This document shows positions 15,540-23,411 of a DNA stretch of 64,000 nucleotides, in pieces. How positions within the stretch are numbered: the first letter of the stretch is position 1; each line of letters begins with the position of its first letter. This DNA is from Priestia iocasae. Lineage in GTDB: Bacteria > Bacillota > Bacilli > Bacillales > Bacillaceae_H. The notes beneath the pieces are model-generated. The model was not told where the DNA came from and made no database searches. It saw nothing but the letters and a program-made list of their open reading frames with translations. Location: contig NZ_JAFBFC010000002.1 in NCBI RefSeq assembly GCF_016909075.1, positions 186,001-250,000 of the forward strand. Reading direction: 5' to 3'. The translations under genes and the position numbers were made by a program.

Positions 15540-16118
15540 TTGTCTACAGTTGAAAACATCAAGCTCGCTGGGCGCACGTTATTTGGGCAAAAAGGATATA
15601 ACGGTACGTCTCTGACCGACATTGCCACAGAGGTTGGCATTAAAAAACCATCTTTGTACGCGCATTTTAAAAACAAAGATGATTTATTTTTAGCTGTTGT
15701 AATGGACTTAATGACTATCTTTTTAGCGGAACTCGAAAAAAGCTATAACCAACACAAACAAAAAAAGACAAAGGAACGTCTACAAGCCTTTTTGTTTGAT
15801 TCATGCACCTTTTTACAAAACGAACAATTTGGTCCACTTTATAAGCGAATGATCCTTTTCCCACCTGAACATTTACATGAAGAAGTGAAAAATCGCTTTT
15901 TAAGTACAGAAGCCTATACAAACGACGCGCTTAAAGAGCTGTTTCAAACAGGCATGGAGAATGGAGAGATTCGCAAGCTTAACATTGACGCACTGATTAA
16001 TAGCTTTTACTGTCTTACAGATGGGCTATTTATTCAGCGCTTTTATTACGATGAAAAGCGCTATGAACAAAAAATAAACGATGCCTGGACAATTTTTTGG
16101 GATGGAATTCAAGCATAA
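15540..16118 (+). CDS. TetR/AcrR-family transcriptional regulator
   Basis: 192 residues. The N-terminal HTH is IKLAGRTLFGQKGYNGTSLTDIATEVGIKKPSLYAHFKNKDDLF (quoted here only to show continuity: GYNGTSLTDIA, VGIKKPSLYAHF). The rest is the helical ligand-binding/dimerisation domain. The start is TTG at 15540 with AGGTGA five bases upstream. It is first gene of an operon with two SMR genes and so is probably their ligand-responsive repressor, acting at the palindrome just upstream. Confidence 0.85.
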   Translation: MSTVENIKLAGRTLFGQKGYNGTSLTDIATEVGIKKPSLYAHFKNKDDLFLAVVMDLMTIFLAELEKSYNQHKQKKTKERLQAFLFDSCTFLQNEQFGPLYKRMILFPPEHLHEEVKNRFLSTEAYTNDALKELFQTGMENGEIRKLNIDALINSFYCLTDGLFIQRFYYDEKRYEQKINDAWTIFWDGIQA

Positions 16119-16131
16119 AGGAGTGTTAAAT

Positions 16132-16479
16132 ATGGGATGGATTTATTTAATTATTGGCGGAATAACTGAAATCGTATGGGCTATTGGATTAAAATACTCA
16201 CATGGATTTACTGAAACTGTTCCAAGTATTGTAACGATTGTGTTTATTACGATTAGCTTTTATTTATTTGCAAAATCGCTCTCGATGATTCCAATTGGAA
16301 CGGCATACGCCGCATTCACAGGAATTGGCGCGGCCGGAACAGCTATCATTGGCATGATCTTTTTAAACGAAGGTACAAGTATAGGAAAGATTTTCTTTCT
16401 AACACTGATGATTTTCGGCATTATTGGGTTAAAGCTTGTTTCAAACGACGAGCCAAAAGCAGAAACGGAGGCATCTTAA
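16132..16479 (+). CDS. Small multidrug resistance (SMR) protein, subunit 1 of a pair
   Basis: 115 residues from the ATG at 16132, preceded by AAAGGAG; a longer in-frame start inside tetR is spurious. There are four membrane helices, with the essential Glu in helix 1 (LIIGGITEIVWAIGLKYSHG) and the family block IPIGTAYAAFTGIGAAGTAIIGM. Together with the next gene it forms a YkkCD/EbrAB-type heterodimeric antiporter. Relatives export guanidinium or cationic drugs. No guanidine riboswitch was seen; control is by TetR. Confidence 0.85.
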   Translation: MGWIYLIIGGITEIVWAIGLKYSHGFTETVPSIVTIVFITISFYLFAKSLSMIPIGTAYAAFTGIGAAGTAIIGMIFLNEGTSIGKIFFLTLMIFGIIGLKLVSNDEPKAETEAS

Positions 16480-16480
16480 G

Positions 16481-16795
16481 ATGGCGTGGATTACCCTTAT
16501 TTTAGCTGGCTTCTGTGAAGTCGGTTTAGTGATTTTCTTAAAATTATCGGATGGCTTCAAGCGCTTGTGGCCATCGCTTGGGTTTATCTTGTTTGGGGGA
16601 TTAAGCTTTTATTTACTGTCTCTCTCATTAGTCGATTTGCCTATCGGAACGGCTTATGCCATTTGGACTGGGATTGGATCGGCTGGTAGCGTGGTAGTAG
16701 GCATGCTTTTCTTTAAAGAACCGAAAGACATCAAGCGAATATTGCTTATTCTCTGCATCATCACTGGTGTTGTAGGCTTAAAATTAACCGCTTAA
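16481..16795 (+). CDS. Small multidrug resistance (SMR) protein, subunit 2 of a pair
   Basis: 104 residues, ATG at 16481 immediately after the stop of the first SMR gene, with GGAGG nine bases upstream. It has four helices with the conserved Glu (LAGFCEVGLVIFLKLSDGF) and LPIGTAYAIWTGIGSAGSVVVGM. Polarity of the terminal residues differs from its partner (tail KLTA versus a long acidic tail), as expected for antiparallel heterodimers. Last gene of the operon. Confidence 0.85.
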   Translation: MAWITLILAGFCEVGLVIFLKLSDGFKRLWPSLGFILFGGLSFYLLSLSLVDLPIGTAYAIWTGIGSAGSVVVGMLFFKEPKDIKRILLILCIITGVVGLKLTA

Positions 16796-16884
16796 CAATT
16801 GTCACAAAATAGACTATGTGATGCCTGTCTGTTTCCGATATAATGTAAGAAGCGAGACATGTTACTAATAAGGAGATGCAGGCA

Positions 16885-17043
16885 GTGAATCTTGGTATGG
16901 GTGAAATCATCTTAATCGTTTTTGTCGCATTATTATTATTTGGTCCGAAAAAGCTTCCCGAACTTGGAAAAGCAGTTGGAAACACGCTTCGTGAGTTCAA
17001 AAATGCCACAAAAGGCTTAATGGACGACGAAAAAAACAAATAA
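16885..17043 (+). CDS. tatA: Twin-arginine translocase subunit TatA
   Basis: 52 residues: short N-terminus, one membrane helix ([14 protein letters not shown]), then the hallmark hinge and amphipathic helix [21 protein letters not shown]. It forms the variable-size pore for folded Tat substrates. Start is GTG at 16885 with AAGGAG nine bases upstream; an in-frame ATG nine bases earlier is too close to the same AAGGAG. No tatC is nearby, so it is an orphan copy in the manner of B. subtilis tatAc. Confidence 0.92.
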   Translation: MNLGMGEIILIVFVALLLFGPKKLPELGKAVGNTLREFKNATKGLMDDEKNK

Positions 17044-17046
17044 CTA

Positions 17047-17072
17047 AAAAACCTTGCGATTGCAAGGTTTTT
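17047..17072. terminator. Bidirectional terminator
   Basis: Stem AAAAACCTTGC / GCAAGGTTTTT with a GATT loop, between tatA and the convergent diguanylate cyclase gene. Confidence 0.85.
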
Positions 17073-17077
17073 GTTAT

Positions 17078-18604
17078 TTATGAGACATACCACTTACCTC
17101 TAGCTACTCGTACTGTATTACGGCCCGCACCTTTTGCATCATAAAGAGCTTGATCAGCCGCTTCGATTAAACTCGTCATTGAATCTTGTTCAGTCGGCAT
17201 CATCGTTGCCACACCAACACTAACCGTCACATAATCACTAATTGGTGATGCTTCATGAGGAATACTGAGGTTGTAGATGCTCATGCGAATCGTTTCTGCA
17301 ATCTTCATCGTCTCTTCTTCATCCATCACTGGTAGTACAACCGCAAATTCTTCTCCTCCGTATCTTGCTACACAGAGTGAAGGATCCATAACATCTTGCA
17401 TCGCTGCTCCTACTTTTTCTAAACAATCATCACCTGTTAAATGACCGTACGTGTCGTTATAGGCTTTAAAGTAATCAAGATCGAACAAAATAAAGGATAG
17501 CGAATGTTGCTGTTTGATTGCATAATCCCATTCCATTTTTATTCTTTTATCAAGCGCACGGCGATTAGATAGCTTTGTCAAACCGTCACGATTAGATAAT
17601 TGCTGTAGCTCTTGATTTAATTTCAATAGCTTTTCTTCCGCTTCTTTTCTCTTCGTGATATTGCGGTACTCCCAGTAATGACCAATATACTCGTTTCCTT
17701 CATAGATAGGTACATAATCAAGCGCATATACCCTTCCATTTGCAAACGTAAATTCTTCTCCTTCAATCACTTTCTTTTTTGCAATGATATCATCTAAACG
17801 CTTAATAAACCGCATTGAATGCTTAACAACGTGTTGCTTCTCTTCATACATTTGGTCACTCTTTTTCCCTATCATCTGTTTGGGGATTGCGTCAAGCTCA
17901 AAGATGTCACAAAAGGTTTGGTTAATAACGGCCACCTGTCGATCAGCTGTTTCAATCATTGTCCCTGTATGCGCATTTCGAATTAACACGGAAAACATTT
18001 GTGATAAACTGCGATGACGTTGAATGGTAATGGTTGATTGATATAAATACTTCCCTACCATAAAGACAAGGAAGCCACCTGAAACAGAAACGATTGTATG
18101 ATAGGAGTAAATGCGAAGCACCTTTTGTAGATCACCTATATTGATTAATAATGCTACAAAGATTAATAGTAAGCTCATGACGTTCATTGTATGAAACTTT
18201 GTTGATATATCCACGTTTCTTTTTGAAATTAGGCCACAAGTGATGCCAATTAACACCATAAACGATGAAGCGACTAGAGCAGCTGGATGGATACCAAAAA
18301 GAGCAATACGACCAACTGCAATCATAACAGCGGATAAAATAGATGCCCAAAATCCTGCGTATACTGCGACGACAACCGTTGCTAAATGACGTAAATCAAT
18401 AATTGTATGTTCATCGACCGGAATTGTATAAATCATTAATATGATTCCTAACATCCCAAAAGCGGCGCCTAAGCTGAAAATACGCATCCACTTATTTACT
18501 TTCACATTCTTTTCCTTTACACGTTCTCTTACTACGTTAAGCACAAATAGAAAGCTAATAATGATCGTTACGTTAAACAACAACTGTTGAAACATAGGAA
18601 TCAT
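17078..18604 (-). CDS. Membrane diguanylate cyclase (5TM-LYT sensor, PAS, GGDEF)
   Basis: 508 residues. The N-terminal ~190 residues hold six hydrophobic helices with the 5TM-5TMR_LYT signature (DLRHLATVVVAVYAGFWASIL, GRIALFG, LIGITCGLIS). A PAS domain follows (HTGTMIETADRQVAVINQTFCDIF..., ~215-330). Then comes a GGDEF domain with SNRDGLTKLSNRRALD, FDLDYFKAYNDTYGHLTGD and active site GGEEF at ~416-420, so catalysis (2 GTP to c-di-GMP) is expected. The RxxD inhibitory site before GGEEF is absent (DPSL at that place), suggesting no product inhibition. It may feed c-di-GMP to the polysaccharide cluster at 3.9-9.4 kb; that link is inference. Confidence 0.88.
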   Translation of the reverse strand: MIPMFQQLLFNVTIIISFLFVLNVVRERVKEKNVKVNKWMRIFSLGAAFGMLGIILMIYTIPVDEHTIIDLRHLATVVVAVYAGFWASILSAVMIAVGRIALFGIHPAALVASSFMVLIGITCGLISKRNVDISTKFHTMNVMSLLLIFVALLINIGDLQKVLRIYSYHTIVSVSGGFLVFMVGKYLYQSTITIQRHRSLSQMFSVLIRNAHTGTMIETADRQVAVINQTFCDIFELDAIPKQMIGKKSDQMYEEKQHVVKHSMRFIKRLDDIIAKKKVIEGEEFTFANGRVYALDYVPIYEGNEYIGHYWEYRNITKRKEAEEKLLKLNQELQQLSNRDGLTKLSNRRALDKRIKMEWDYAIKQQHSLSFILFDLDYFKAYNDTYGHLTGDDCLEKVGAAMQDVMDPSLCVARYGGEEFAVVLPVMDEEETMKIAETIRMSIYNLSIPHEASPISDYVTVSVGVATMMPTEQDSMTSLIEAADQALYDAKGAGRNTVRVARGKWYVS

Positions 18605-18697
18605 CCTTACATGACATGTCGTATTAGGATTATTTTACCATAATCTCTCCTTGTTAGCCGGCATTCAACAAGAGAACTTTTCGACAATTCTAGCGCA

Positions 18698-18756
18698 AAA
18701 TTAGCCCGCCTATTCACGATAACGTGTCTAAGCGACGGTGAACGGCAAGCTAATTT
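18698..18756 (-). terminator. Possible terminator/hairpin after rsoA
   Basis: Outer stem AAATTAGC / GCTAATTT (18698-18705 with 18749-18756) and inner TTCAC / GTGAA, ending on the minus strand in TTTT. It is imperfect and long-looped, but lies just past the rsoA stop. Confidence 0.35.
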
Positions 18757-18762
18757 AACCAC

Positions 18763-18978
18763 TTATAACATCTCCCAAAACGTTGGTGTAGATTGAAAAT
18801 CAAACTTTCGAATCGCAAGAATCATTTCAAGACGAATGGCTTGTTCAATGTCTTCACGGTCTTGATACGGAACGTACTTCACACATTGTTTTATTTTCGG
18901 TTCAAATAAGTTAAGAAGCTGTTGCATCGCTTCTTCATCACCGAACTGAGCTCTTTTCATTAATTCAACTAGACGCAT
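18763..18978 (-). CDS. rsoA: RsoA-like sigma-O accessory protein (sigma region 2 half)
   Basis: 71 residues: MRLVELMKRAQFGDEEAMQ opens like a sigma region 2, and the core DREDIEQAIRLEMILAIRKF matches the -10-recognition/core-binding helix of sigma factors. There is no region 4. In B. subtilis RsoA (79 aa) works with SigO (regions 3/4) as a two-subunit sigma factor that transcribes oxdC-yvrL. The gene order here, sigO-yvrJ-rsoA with overlaps, supports that assignment. No oxdC or rsiO homologue is in the window. Confidence 0.75.
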   Translation of the reverse strand: MRLVELMKRAQFGDEEAMQQLLNLFEPKIKQCVKYVPYQDREDIEQAIRLEMILAIRKFDFQSTPTFWEML

Positions 18979-18984
18979 GGATCA

Positions 18985-19131
18985 TCACTTCTTTCGAATA
19001 TCATTGACTAACTCTTCGACAGATTCTTCTAGTTGCTTCACACGATTTTCAAGACGCACCAGTAAGTAAAACGACAAAACAATGGGAAATCCTAAATTGC
19101 CAACAAGATTCATCCAATCCACACTAATCAT
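18985..19131 (-). CDS. yvrJ: YvrJ-family small protein, 48 aa
   Basis: ATG at 19131 overlapping the end of sigO by 8 bp. The protein has one hydrophobic helix (NLVGNLGFPIVLSFYLLV) then a charged coiled tail (RLENRVKQLEESVEELVNDIRKK). The pattern GFPIxxSFYLLxRxE is typical of the YvrJ family. It is translationally coupled between the two sigma-factor halves. Function unknown; YvrJ is known to sit with the SigO system. Confidence 0.8.
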   Translation of the reverse strand: MISVDWMNLVGNLGFPIVLSFYLLVRLENRVKQLEESVEELVNDIRKK

Positions 19132-19717
19132 GTTCTCGCCCCTTTTCATAAGACTCCCTCAATTTACGTAATGCGCGCTTGCACGTACTTGATACAGATT
19201 GCTGAGAAATTCCGAAACGTTCAGCAATACTTGTATACGATTGTTCATGTAAAATGTGCACCTCAAGCACTTGTCGTTGCCGCTTCGTTAAGTGATGAAA
19301 CGAGTCATATAAGCAAGGATTGGTCACTTCGTCCACAAGATGTTGAACCTCGTAAGACACCTCTTCTTCTCCAACAATCAAATCGAGGGCTGAACGTGTG
19401 TCACCTTCTTTGTTAACTGGTTGATCGAGTGTATACGAAAAAATGCGCTGCTGTTTTTGCCTTTTTACTCGGTGATCACGTGCTACATGAATAATGAGCT
19501 TTGACATGTAGCTAACAAAGCGAATTTCTGTGTAATAAGCTTGAAATGCCTCATGAAGCTGTTTTTCATGATCACCTGTTGGGTCATGTATGATTTGTTC
19601 AAATAATTGCTTGTGTGCTTCCTTTTGTAAAAAGGCTTTTACGACCCCTTTTGAAAAACGTTTAGAATGGATTAGGAGACGAGTACGATTACAAGAACTT
19701 GTAGTAGATTGATTCAT
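19124..19717 (-). CDS. sigO: SigO-like sigma factor (region 4 subunit of two-part sigma)
   Basis: 197 residues with an excellent AGGAGG before the ATG. The C-terminal ~50 residues are a sigma region 4 HTH: LTKRQRQVLEVHILHEQSYTSIAERFGISQQSVSSTCKRALRKLRE (shown in parts: YTSIAERFGISQQSVSS). The N-terminal half (FSKGVVKAFLQKEAHKQLFEQII, RFVSYMSKLIIHVARDH) lacks a normal region 2. This matches B. subtilis SigO (YvrI), which needs RsoA. First gene of the sigO-yvrJ-rsoA operon. A LexA-like palindrome lies at its promoter. Confidence 0.78.
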   Translation of the reverse strand: MNQSTTSSCNRTRLLIHSKRFSKGVVKAFLQKEAHKQLFEQIIHDPTGDHEKQLHEAFQAYYTEIRFVSYMSKLIIHVARDHRVKRQKQQRIFSYTLDQPVNKEGDTRSALDLIVGEEEVSYEVQHLVDEVTNPCLYDSFHHLTKRQRQVLEVHILHEQSYTSIAERFGISQQSVSSTCKRALRKLRESYEKGREHD

Positions 19718-19775
19718 AAAATAACCTCCTTTCTATACTAAAAGGGAAAATGTGGACAAAAACACAACCACAATA

Positions 19776-19789
19776 AGAACAAATGTTCT
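19776..19789. promoter_or_regulatory. LexA/DinR-like SOS box in the sigO promoter region
   Basis: Palindrome AGAACAAATGTTCT has the GAAC-N4-GTTC core of the Bacillus LexA consensus CGAACRNRYGTTYG and matches 12 of 14 positions. It lies just downstream of a candidate -10, at the expected transcription start, 59 bp upstream of the ATG, a repression-competent position. Confidence 0.5.
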
Positions 19790-19795
19790 ATTTTT

Positions 19796-19825
19796 AGCAT
19801 AACGTACGAACAGACGAACCGTCAA
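19796..19825 (-). promoter_or_regulatory. Candidate sigma-A promoter of sigO
   Basis: On the minus strand TTGACG (19820-19825), 18-bp spacer, TATGCT (19796-19801). The -10 is only fair. The spacer carries tandem GAAC motifs (GAACAGACGAAC on the plus strand). Confidence 0.35.
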
Positions 19826-19922
19826 AGTGTCTTTATTCCTAAAAATACCAAGTTTTTTTAGGTTAGATAAAACGTATCTCTCTCCTTACAAAATGATTTT
19901 CTGCGATGAAAGCCACGCCAAA

Positions 19923-19968
19923 AAGCTCCTGTTTTAACGAAATGTGCTATTCGTTAAAACAGGAGCTT
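19923..19968 (-). terminator. Terminator of the DUF3953-like gene
   Basis: 19-bp perfect stem (19923-19941 with 19950-19968), 8-base loop, T5 on the minus strand. Confidence 0.85.
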
Positions 19969-19996
19969 CACTTGAACTCCTTCTTTTGATGAATCA

Positions 19997-20257
19997 TTAG
20001 TTTAAAAAGAAAGCTTGCAAGACGATAAAAATAATAAAAAGCGAAGCAGCTATATTTAAAACCGCTACCTCTTTACGACCACTTTTTAATTCCGCTATCC
20101 CGACAACAATTAACAGACCGCCAAGTAACACCATCATGCCATCCATAAACCGATGATTACCGGTGATTAGTGAATAACTCGCTAATGCCACAACGCTTAT
20201 TGCGAGTATAATCCGAAGTTGCTTTAACAAGCGTAATCCCTCCTTATTCATTTCCAT
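19997..20257 (-). CDS. DUF3953-type small membrane protein
   Basis: 86 residues with three hydrophobic helices (IILAISVVALASYSLI, MDGMMVLLGGLLIVVGIAEL, VLNIAASLFIIFIVLQAFFL) and a short KSGRKE loop. The size and GLLIVVGIxEL-KxGRK pattern fit the DUF3953 (YczI-like) family of unknown function. It has its own terminator, and AAGGAGGG lies 20 bp inside the listed start: an in-frame initiation nearer LRLLKQLR is possible. Not obviously linked to the SigO system. Confidence 0.6.
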   Translation of the reverse strand: MEMNKEGLRLLKQLRIILAISVVALASYSLITGNHRFMDGMMVLLGGLLIVVGIAELKSGRKEVAVLNIAASLFIIFIVLQAFFLN

Positions 20258-20498
20258 TTTATCACATCCATAGGGGTGAATTTAGAAAGTTCGAGATAAC
20301 CAACGAGAGATTGTAAGAAATGTGCTAAGCCTAAACGTATCGATAGGGGGTTAAGGGAGAGATAAAAGCTCCACTGCTTGGGGAGTATGTGGTGGATGAT
20401 CTCTTTCTTCAAAGCATGCAACACCTCTTGCCCGTCTATCTTATGAAGCAAGAGATGTTTCAAGTGAAGTCAAAAGGATGTTCTTTTGACTTCTTTCT

Positions 20499-20666
20499 TT
20501 ATTTTTTGACTGTGCGTCGTTTTGGAAGAATGGTATGTAAGAAGGTACGTGTCGATTTTCCGATGGGAGTGGCTGTAAACGGTTTCGTTCGACGGTCTGC
20601 TTCTGGGTTTTGAGTAATCATTTTACGCGTTCGTTCAACTAATTTTAGCTTTGATTCTTTATTCAT
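20499..20666 (-). CDS. Small basic hypothetical protein, 55 aa
   Basis: ATG at 20666 seven bases after AAAGGAG. The product MNKESKLKLVERTRKMITQN...KKK-type is strongly basic (Lys/Arg about a quarter), with no membrane segment. No family recognised. The ribosome binding site and codon usage support it; the 240 bp downstream (20258-20498) contain no convincing gene. Confidence 0.5.
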   Translation of the reverse strand: MNKESKLKLVERTRKMITQNPEADRRTKPFTATPIGKSTRTFLHTILPKRRTVKK

Positions 20667-20766
20667 TTCATGACTCCTTTAGTTCTACTTCTTTCATGCT
20701 ATCCCTTTTTACCAGTAAAAGGAACACTTGTTCTTATTTTATAAAAAGAACGAAAAAAAGTAAACA

Positions 20767-20796
20767 AAAAAGAAGCGAGAAACCTCACTTCTTTTC
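20767..20796 (-). terminator. Terminator of pepF
   Basis: On the minus strand AAAGAAGTGAG / CTCGCTTCTTT with a short loop, followed by six T, directly after the pepF stop. Confidence 0.75.
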
Positions 20797-20801
20797 ATTG
20801 T

Positions 20802-22589
20802 TTATTCTTCTCCAAACTCATCCACTAAGCGTGCAAAGGTCTTCATCGCTGACTCTACCGGCTCTGGTGACAGTAAATCAACGCCCGTTGCTTTTAACAG
20901 GTCAAGCGGATACTCTGATGAACCACTTTGAAGGAATGTTAGATAGGCCTCAAGCGTTTCACTGTCTCCTTTTAATAATCGCTCGGCAATATGAATCGCT
21001 GACACGTAGCCTGTTGCGTACTTATAAACGTAAAATGGACGATAAAAGTGAGGAATACGTGACCATCCAAATTTCACTTCTTCTTCAAAGACAAGGTCAT
21101 CACCATTATACGTACGGAACAGCTTTTCATACATCTCATTAAACACTTCCGCGTTAAGCGACTCGCCATTTTCTACTTTTTCATGCACCGTTTTTTCAAA
21201 CTCTGCAAACATTACTTGTGTAAAGAATGTTCCCTTAAACTGATCAATAAAATGATTAAGAAGATGCTTCCTCATTTTTTTATCTGTTGTCGTATCCAAC
21301 AAATGATGAATAAGAAGTACTTCGTTGACGGTTGATGCTACCTCGGCAACAAAAATCGAATAGCTAGCTGAAATACGCGGCTGATACAAGCTTGAATAAT
21401 GACTATGCATGCAGTGCCCCATTTCGTGCGCTAACGTAAACAAGCTATCTAAGTTATCTCGATGGTTGAGTAACACGTATGGATGAACACCATAAAGACC
21501 AATATTGTAAGCACCAGAACGCTTTCCAGGTGTTTCACGCACATCGATAACACCGGCATCTTTGAAGGCTTTTAATTGTGTGATGTATTCGTCTCCAAGT
21601 GGCTTCAAGCTTTCAAGCATCGTCTGATAAGCTTCTTCGTAGGAAATATCTTCGCGTACATCTTTTACAAGCGGTGCACTTAAATCATACGCACGAAGCT
21701 CCTCAACACCTAGCTTTTCTTTTCGCACTTTCATATAGCGATGAAGCGGCTCAATGTTTTTCTTTGTTGTTTCAATCAAATTTTCATACACGGAAACAGG
21801 AACATTATCCCCAAACAACGCTTTTTCTAACGCAGATGGGTAGTTACGCATTTTCGCAAGCGTGACGTTATTTTTAACGGCTGAGGACAACGTCGATGCA
21901 ATCGTATTTTTCATTTGAACATACGGCTTGTAGTATGCTTTATACGCTTCTTTCCGCTTGTCACGGTCGGCGCTTTCCATGATTTTTGCGAACATTCCAC
22001 GTGTAAGCGGCACTTTCTCACCATTCTCATTCGTGACGTCTCCAAAAACGATATCCGCGTTATTGATCATACCGAACGTCGTTTTCGGAGACGCTAAGGC
22101 ATCACCGAGCTGAGAGAGCACTTCTTCTTTTTCTTTCGTTAGCACGTGCGTTTTATAGCGATACGATTCCAACAAATCCTTTTCAAAATATTGAAGAGCT
22201 GGAACTTCTTCAATGTAGCGCTTTAACGTTTCTTCTTCTAATTCTAACAAGTACGGCATAAAAAAGGACGTTGCCGAGCTTATCTTCACACCAAGCTGTT
22301 GAACTTGATCAAGCAACGTTTGAGACGATGATTGACGTGTATCTTCATCGTTTTGTAGCATCGCAAACACATATAGCTTCGTATATCGCTGCATGAGCGC
22401 TTCTTGTTCACTTAAAAATCCATAAAACTGTTCTGCGTTATGAATGTTGTCATTGTAACTTCCTAACGTATGAATGTCCGATACAACTTGATTAAAATCT
22501 TCTTTCCAGGCATCATGGTGTGGATAAATATGAGTTAAATTCCACTTTTCATGATCCGGTATTTCCGTTCTTGATGTGTATGTAGTCAT
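20802..22589 (-). CDS. pepF: Oligoendopeptidase F (M3B metallopeptidase)
   Basis: 595 residues, the normal length. The zinc motif HEMGH lies near residue 387 within LFTLAHEMGHCMHSHYSSLY, with the downstream Glu region FVAEVASTVNEVLL supplying the third ligand. The N-terminal helical lid (LTHIYPHHDAWKEDF...) is typical. It cleaves short cytoplasmic peptides. GAAGGAG precedes the ATG. Monocistronic with its own terminator. Confidence 0.95.
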   Translation of the reverse strand: MTTYTSRTEIPDHEKWNLTHIYPHHDAWKEDFNQVVSDIHTLGSYNDNIHNAEQFYGFLSEQEALMQRYTKLYVFAMLQNDEDTRQSSSQTLLDQVQQLGVKISSATSFFMPYLLELEEETLKRYIEEVPALQYFEKDLLESYRYKTHVLTKEKEEVLSQLGDALASPKTTFGMINNADIVFGDVTNENGEKVPLTRGMFAKIMESADRDKRKEAYKAYYKPYVQMKNTIASTLSSAVKNNVTLAKMRNYPSALEKALFGDNVPVSVYENLIETTKKNIEPLHRYMKVRKEKLGVEELRAYDLSAPLVKDVREDISYEEAYQTMLESLKPLGDEYITQLKAFKDAGVIDVRETPGKRSGAYNIGLYGVHPYVLLNHRDNLDSLFTLAHEMGHCMHSHYSSLYQPRISASYSIFVAEVASTVNEVLLIHHLLDTTTDKKMRKHLLNHFIDQFKGTFFTQVMFAEFEKTVHEKVENGESLNAEVFNEMYEKLFRTYNGDDLVFEEEVKFGWSRIPHFYRPFYVYKYATGYVSAIHIAERLLKGDSETLEAYLTFLQSGSSEYPLDLLKATGVDLLSPEPVESAMKTFARLVDEFGEE

Positions 22590-22767
22590 TTTTCCAACTC
22601 CTTCTTTATCATTACTACTACTTTAACAAAAGAACCTCGTGAATATGTCAAATTTGCTTCTGTTTTATGTATTCGGTTAGAGAAACGCCCATTCCTTTTG
22701 AAAAATGTAACTTCCTTCTCACTCATTCGTCTAATCTATACAACGACCTTTTAAGGAGGCAACTTAA

Positions 22768-23328
22768 ATGAAAAGTGTGTCTTACCTACTATTAGCCACT
22801 TTGTTTCTTTTATCCTTCTTCACCTTTTCACCATCAAAAAGCTACGCTTGCTCCTGCGTACCGACTGTTCCTGTTAAAGAAGAATTAGAGCAATCTGATG
22901 CTGTCTTTAGCGGAAAAGTGATTCGAAAAGAACACACCAAACAAAACCTGTACAACGACGGCTTTGCCATGGAGGTTTACGCCGTTACATTTGAAGTCAA
23001 TCGTGTTTGGAAAGGTGCATCGAATTCACACATTCTTGTCTACACCGGAATGGGCGGCGGTGACTGTGGTTACTCATTTAAGGAAGGAACTGACTACCTC
23101 GTCTATGCACACGGAAACGATCAGCTCATTGCAGAAATTTGTTCGCGCACAGCTGAATTGTCTTCAGCCAATGAGGACTTGACTATTCTTGGTGAAGGGA
23201 TGAAGCCTGAGAATGAAGGTGATCTTCCACCAGCAGAGAATCCTCGCATACTTGAGATAGGACTAGGCATCATGATTTTACTAATAGGAAGCTTTTTATT
23301 TATAAAAAAACGCAAAGCATCTTCATAA
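22768..23328 (+). CDS. Secreted, membrane-anchored NTR/TIMP-like domain protein
   Basis: 186 residues: signal peptide ending SKSYA before CSCVPTVPVKEELEQSDAVFSGKV. The CSC start at the mature N-terminus is the classic pattern of TIMP/netrin-like (NTR) domains, where the free N-terminal Cys matters. The body has paired cysteines (GGDCGYSF, AEICSRTAEL) and ends with a membrane helix (ILEIGLGIMILLIGSFLFI) and KKRKASS, an anchor facing outside. AAGGAGG lies well placed upstream. The bacterial role is unknown; inhibition of metalloproteases is only suggested by the fold. Confidence 0.75.
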   Translation: MKSVSYLLLATLFLLSFFTFSPSKSYACSCVPTVPVKEELEQSDAVFSGKVIRKEHTKQNLYNDGFAMEVYAVTFEVNRVWKGASNSHILVYTGMGGGDCGYSFKEGTDYLVYAHGNDQLIAEICSRTAELSSANEDLTILGEGMKPENEGDLPPAENPRILEIGLGIMILLIGSFLFIKKRKASS

Positions 23329-23369
23329 AAAAAAGTAGCCAAGTCGCTTTCTAAAAAGCACTTGGCTAC
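23326..23369 (-). terminator. Terminator of ykuUV
   Basis: Stem GTAGCCAAGT / ACTTGGCTAC (23335-23344 with 23360-23369). An eight-base T-run follows on the minus strand. Confidence 0.8.
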
Positions 23370-23411
23370 AAACTAACTACTCATTTCAGTTTTACCTAAA
23401 CAGATTTCTTT

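Noticed and set aside
16796-16884. Guanidine (ykkC-type) riboswitch for the SMR pair
   Set aside because: No ykkC-like conserved core upstream of either SMR gene. Control is better explained by the TetR gene and its palindrome.
20248-20463. 71-aa minus-strand ORF overlapping the DUF3953 start, and an opposing 74-aa plus-strand ORF
   Set aside because: TTG start without a ribosome binding site, GC-ended codons unlike neighbours, and no domain. Overlap with a better-supported gene argues against coding.
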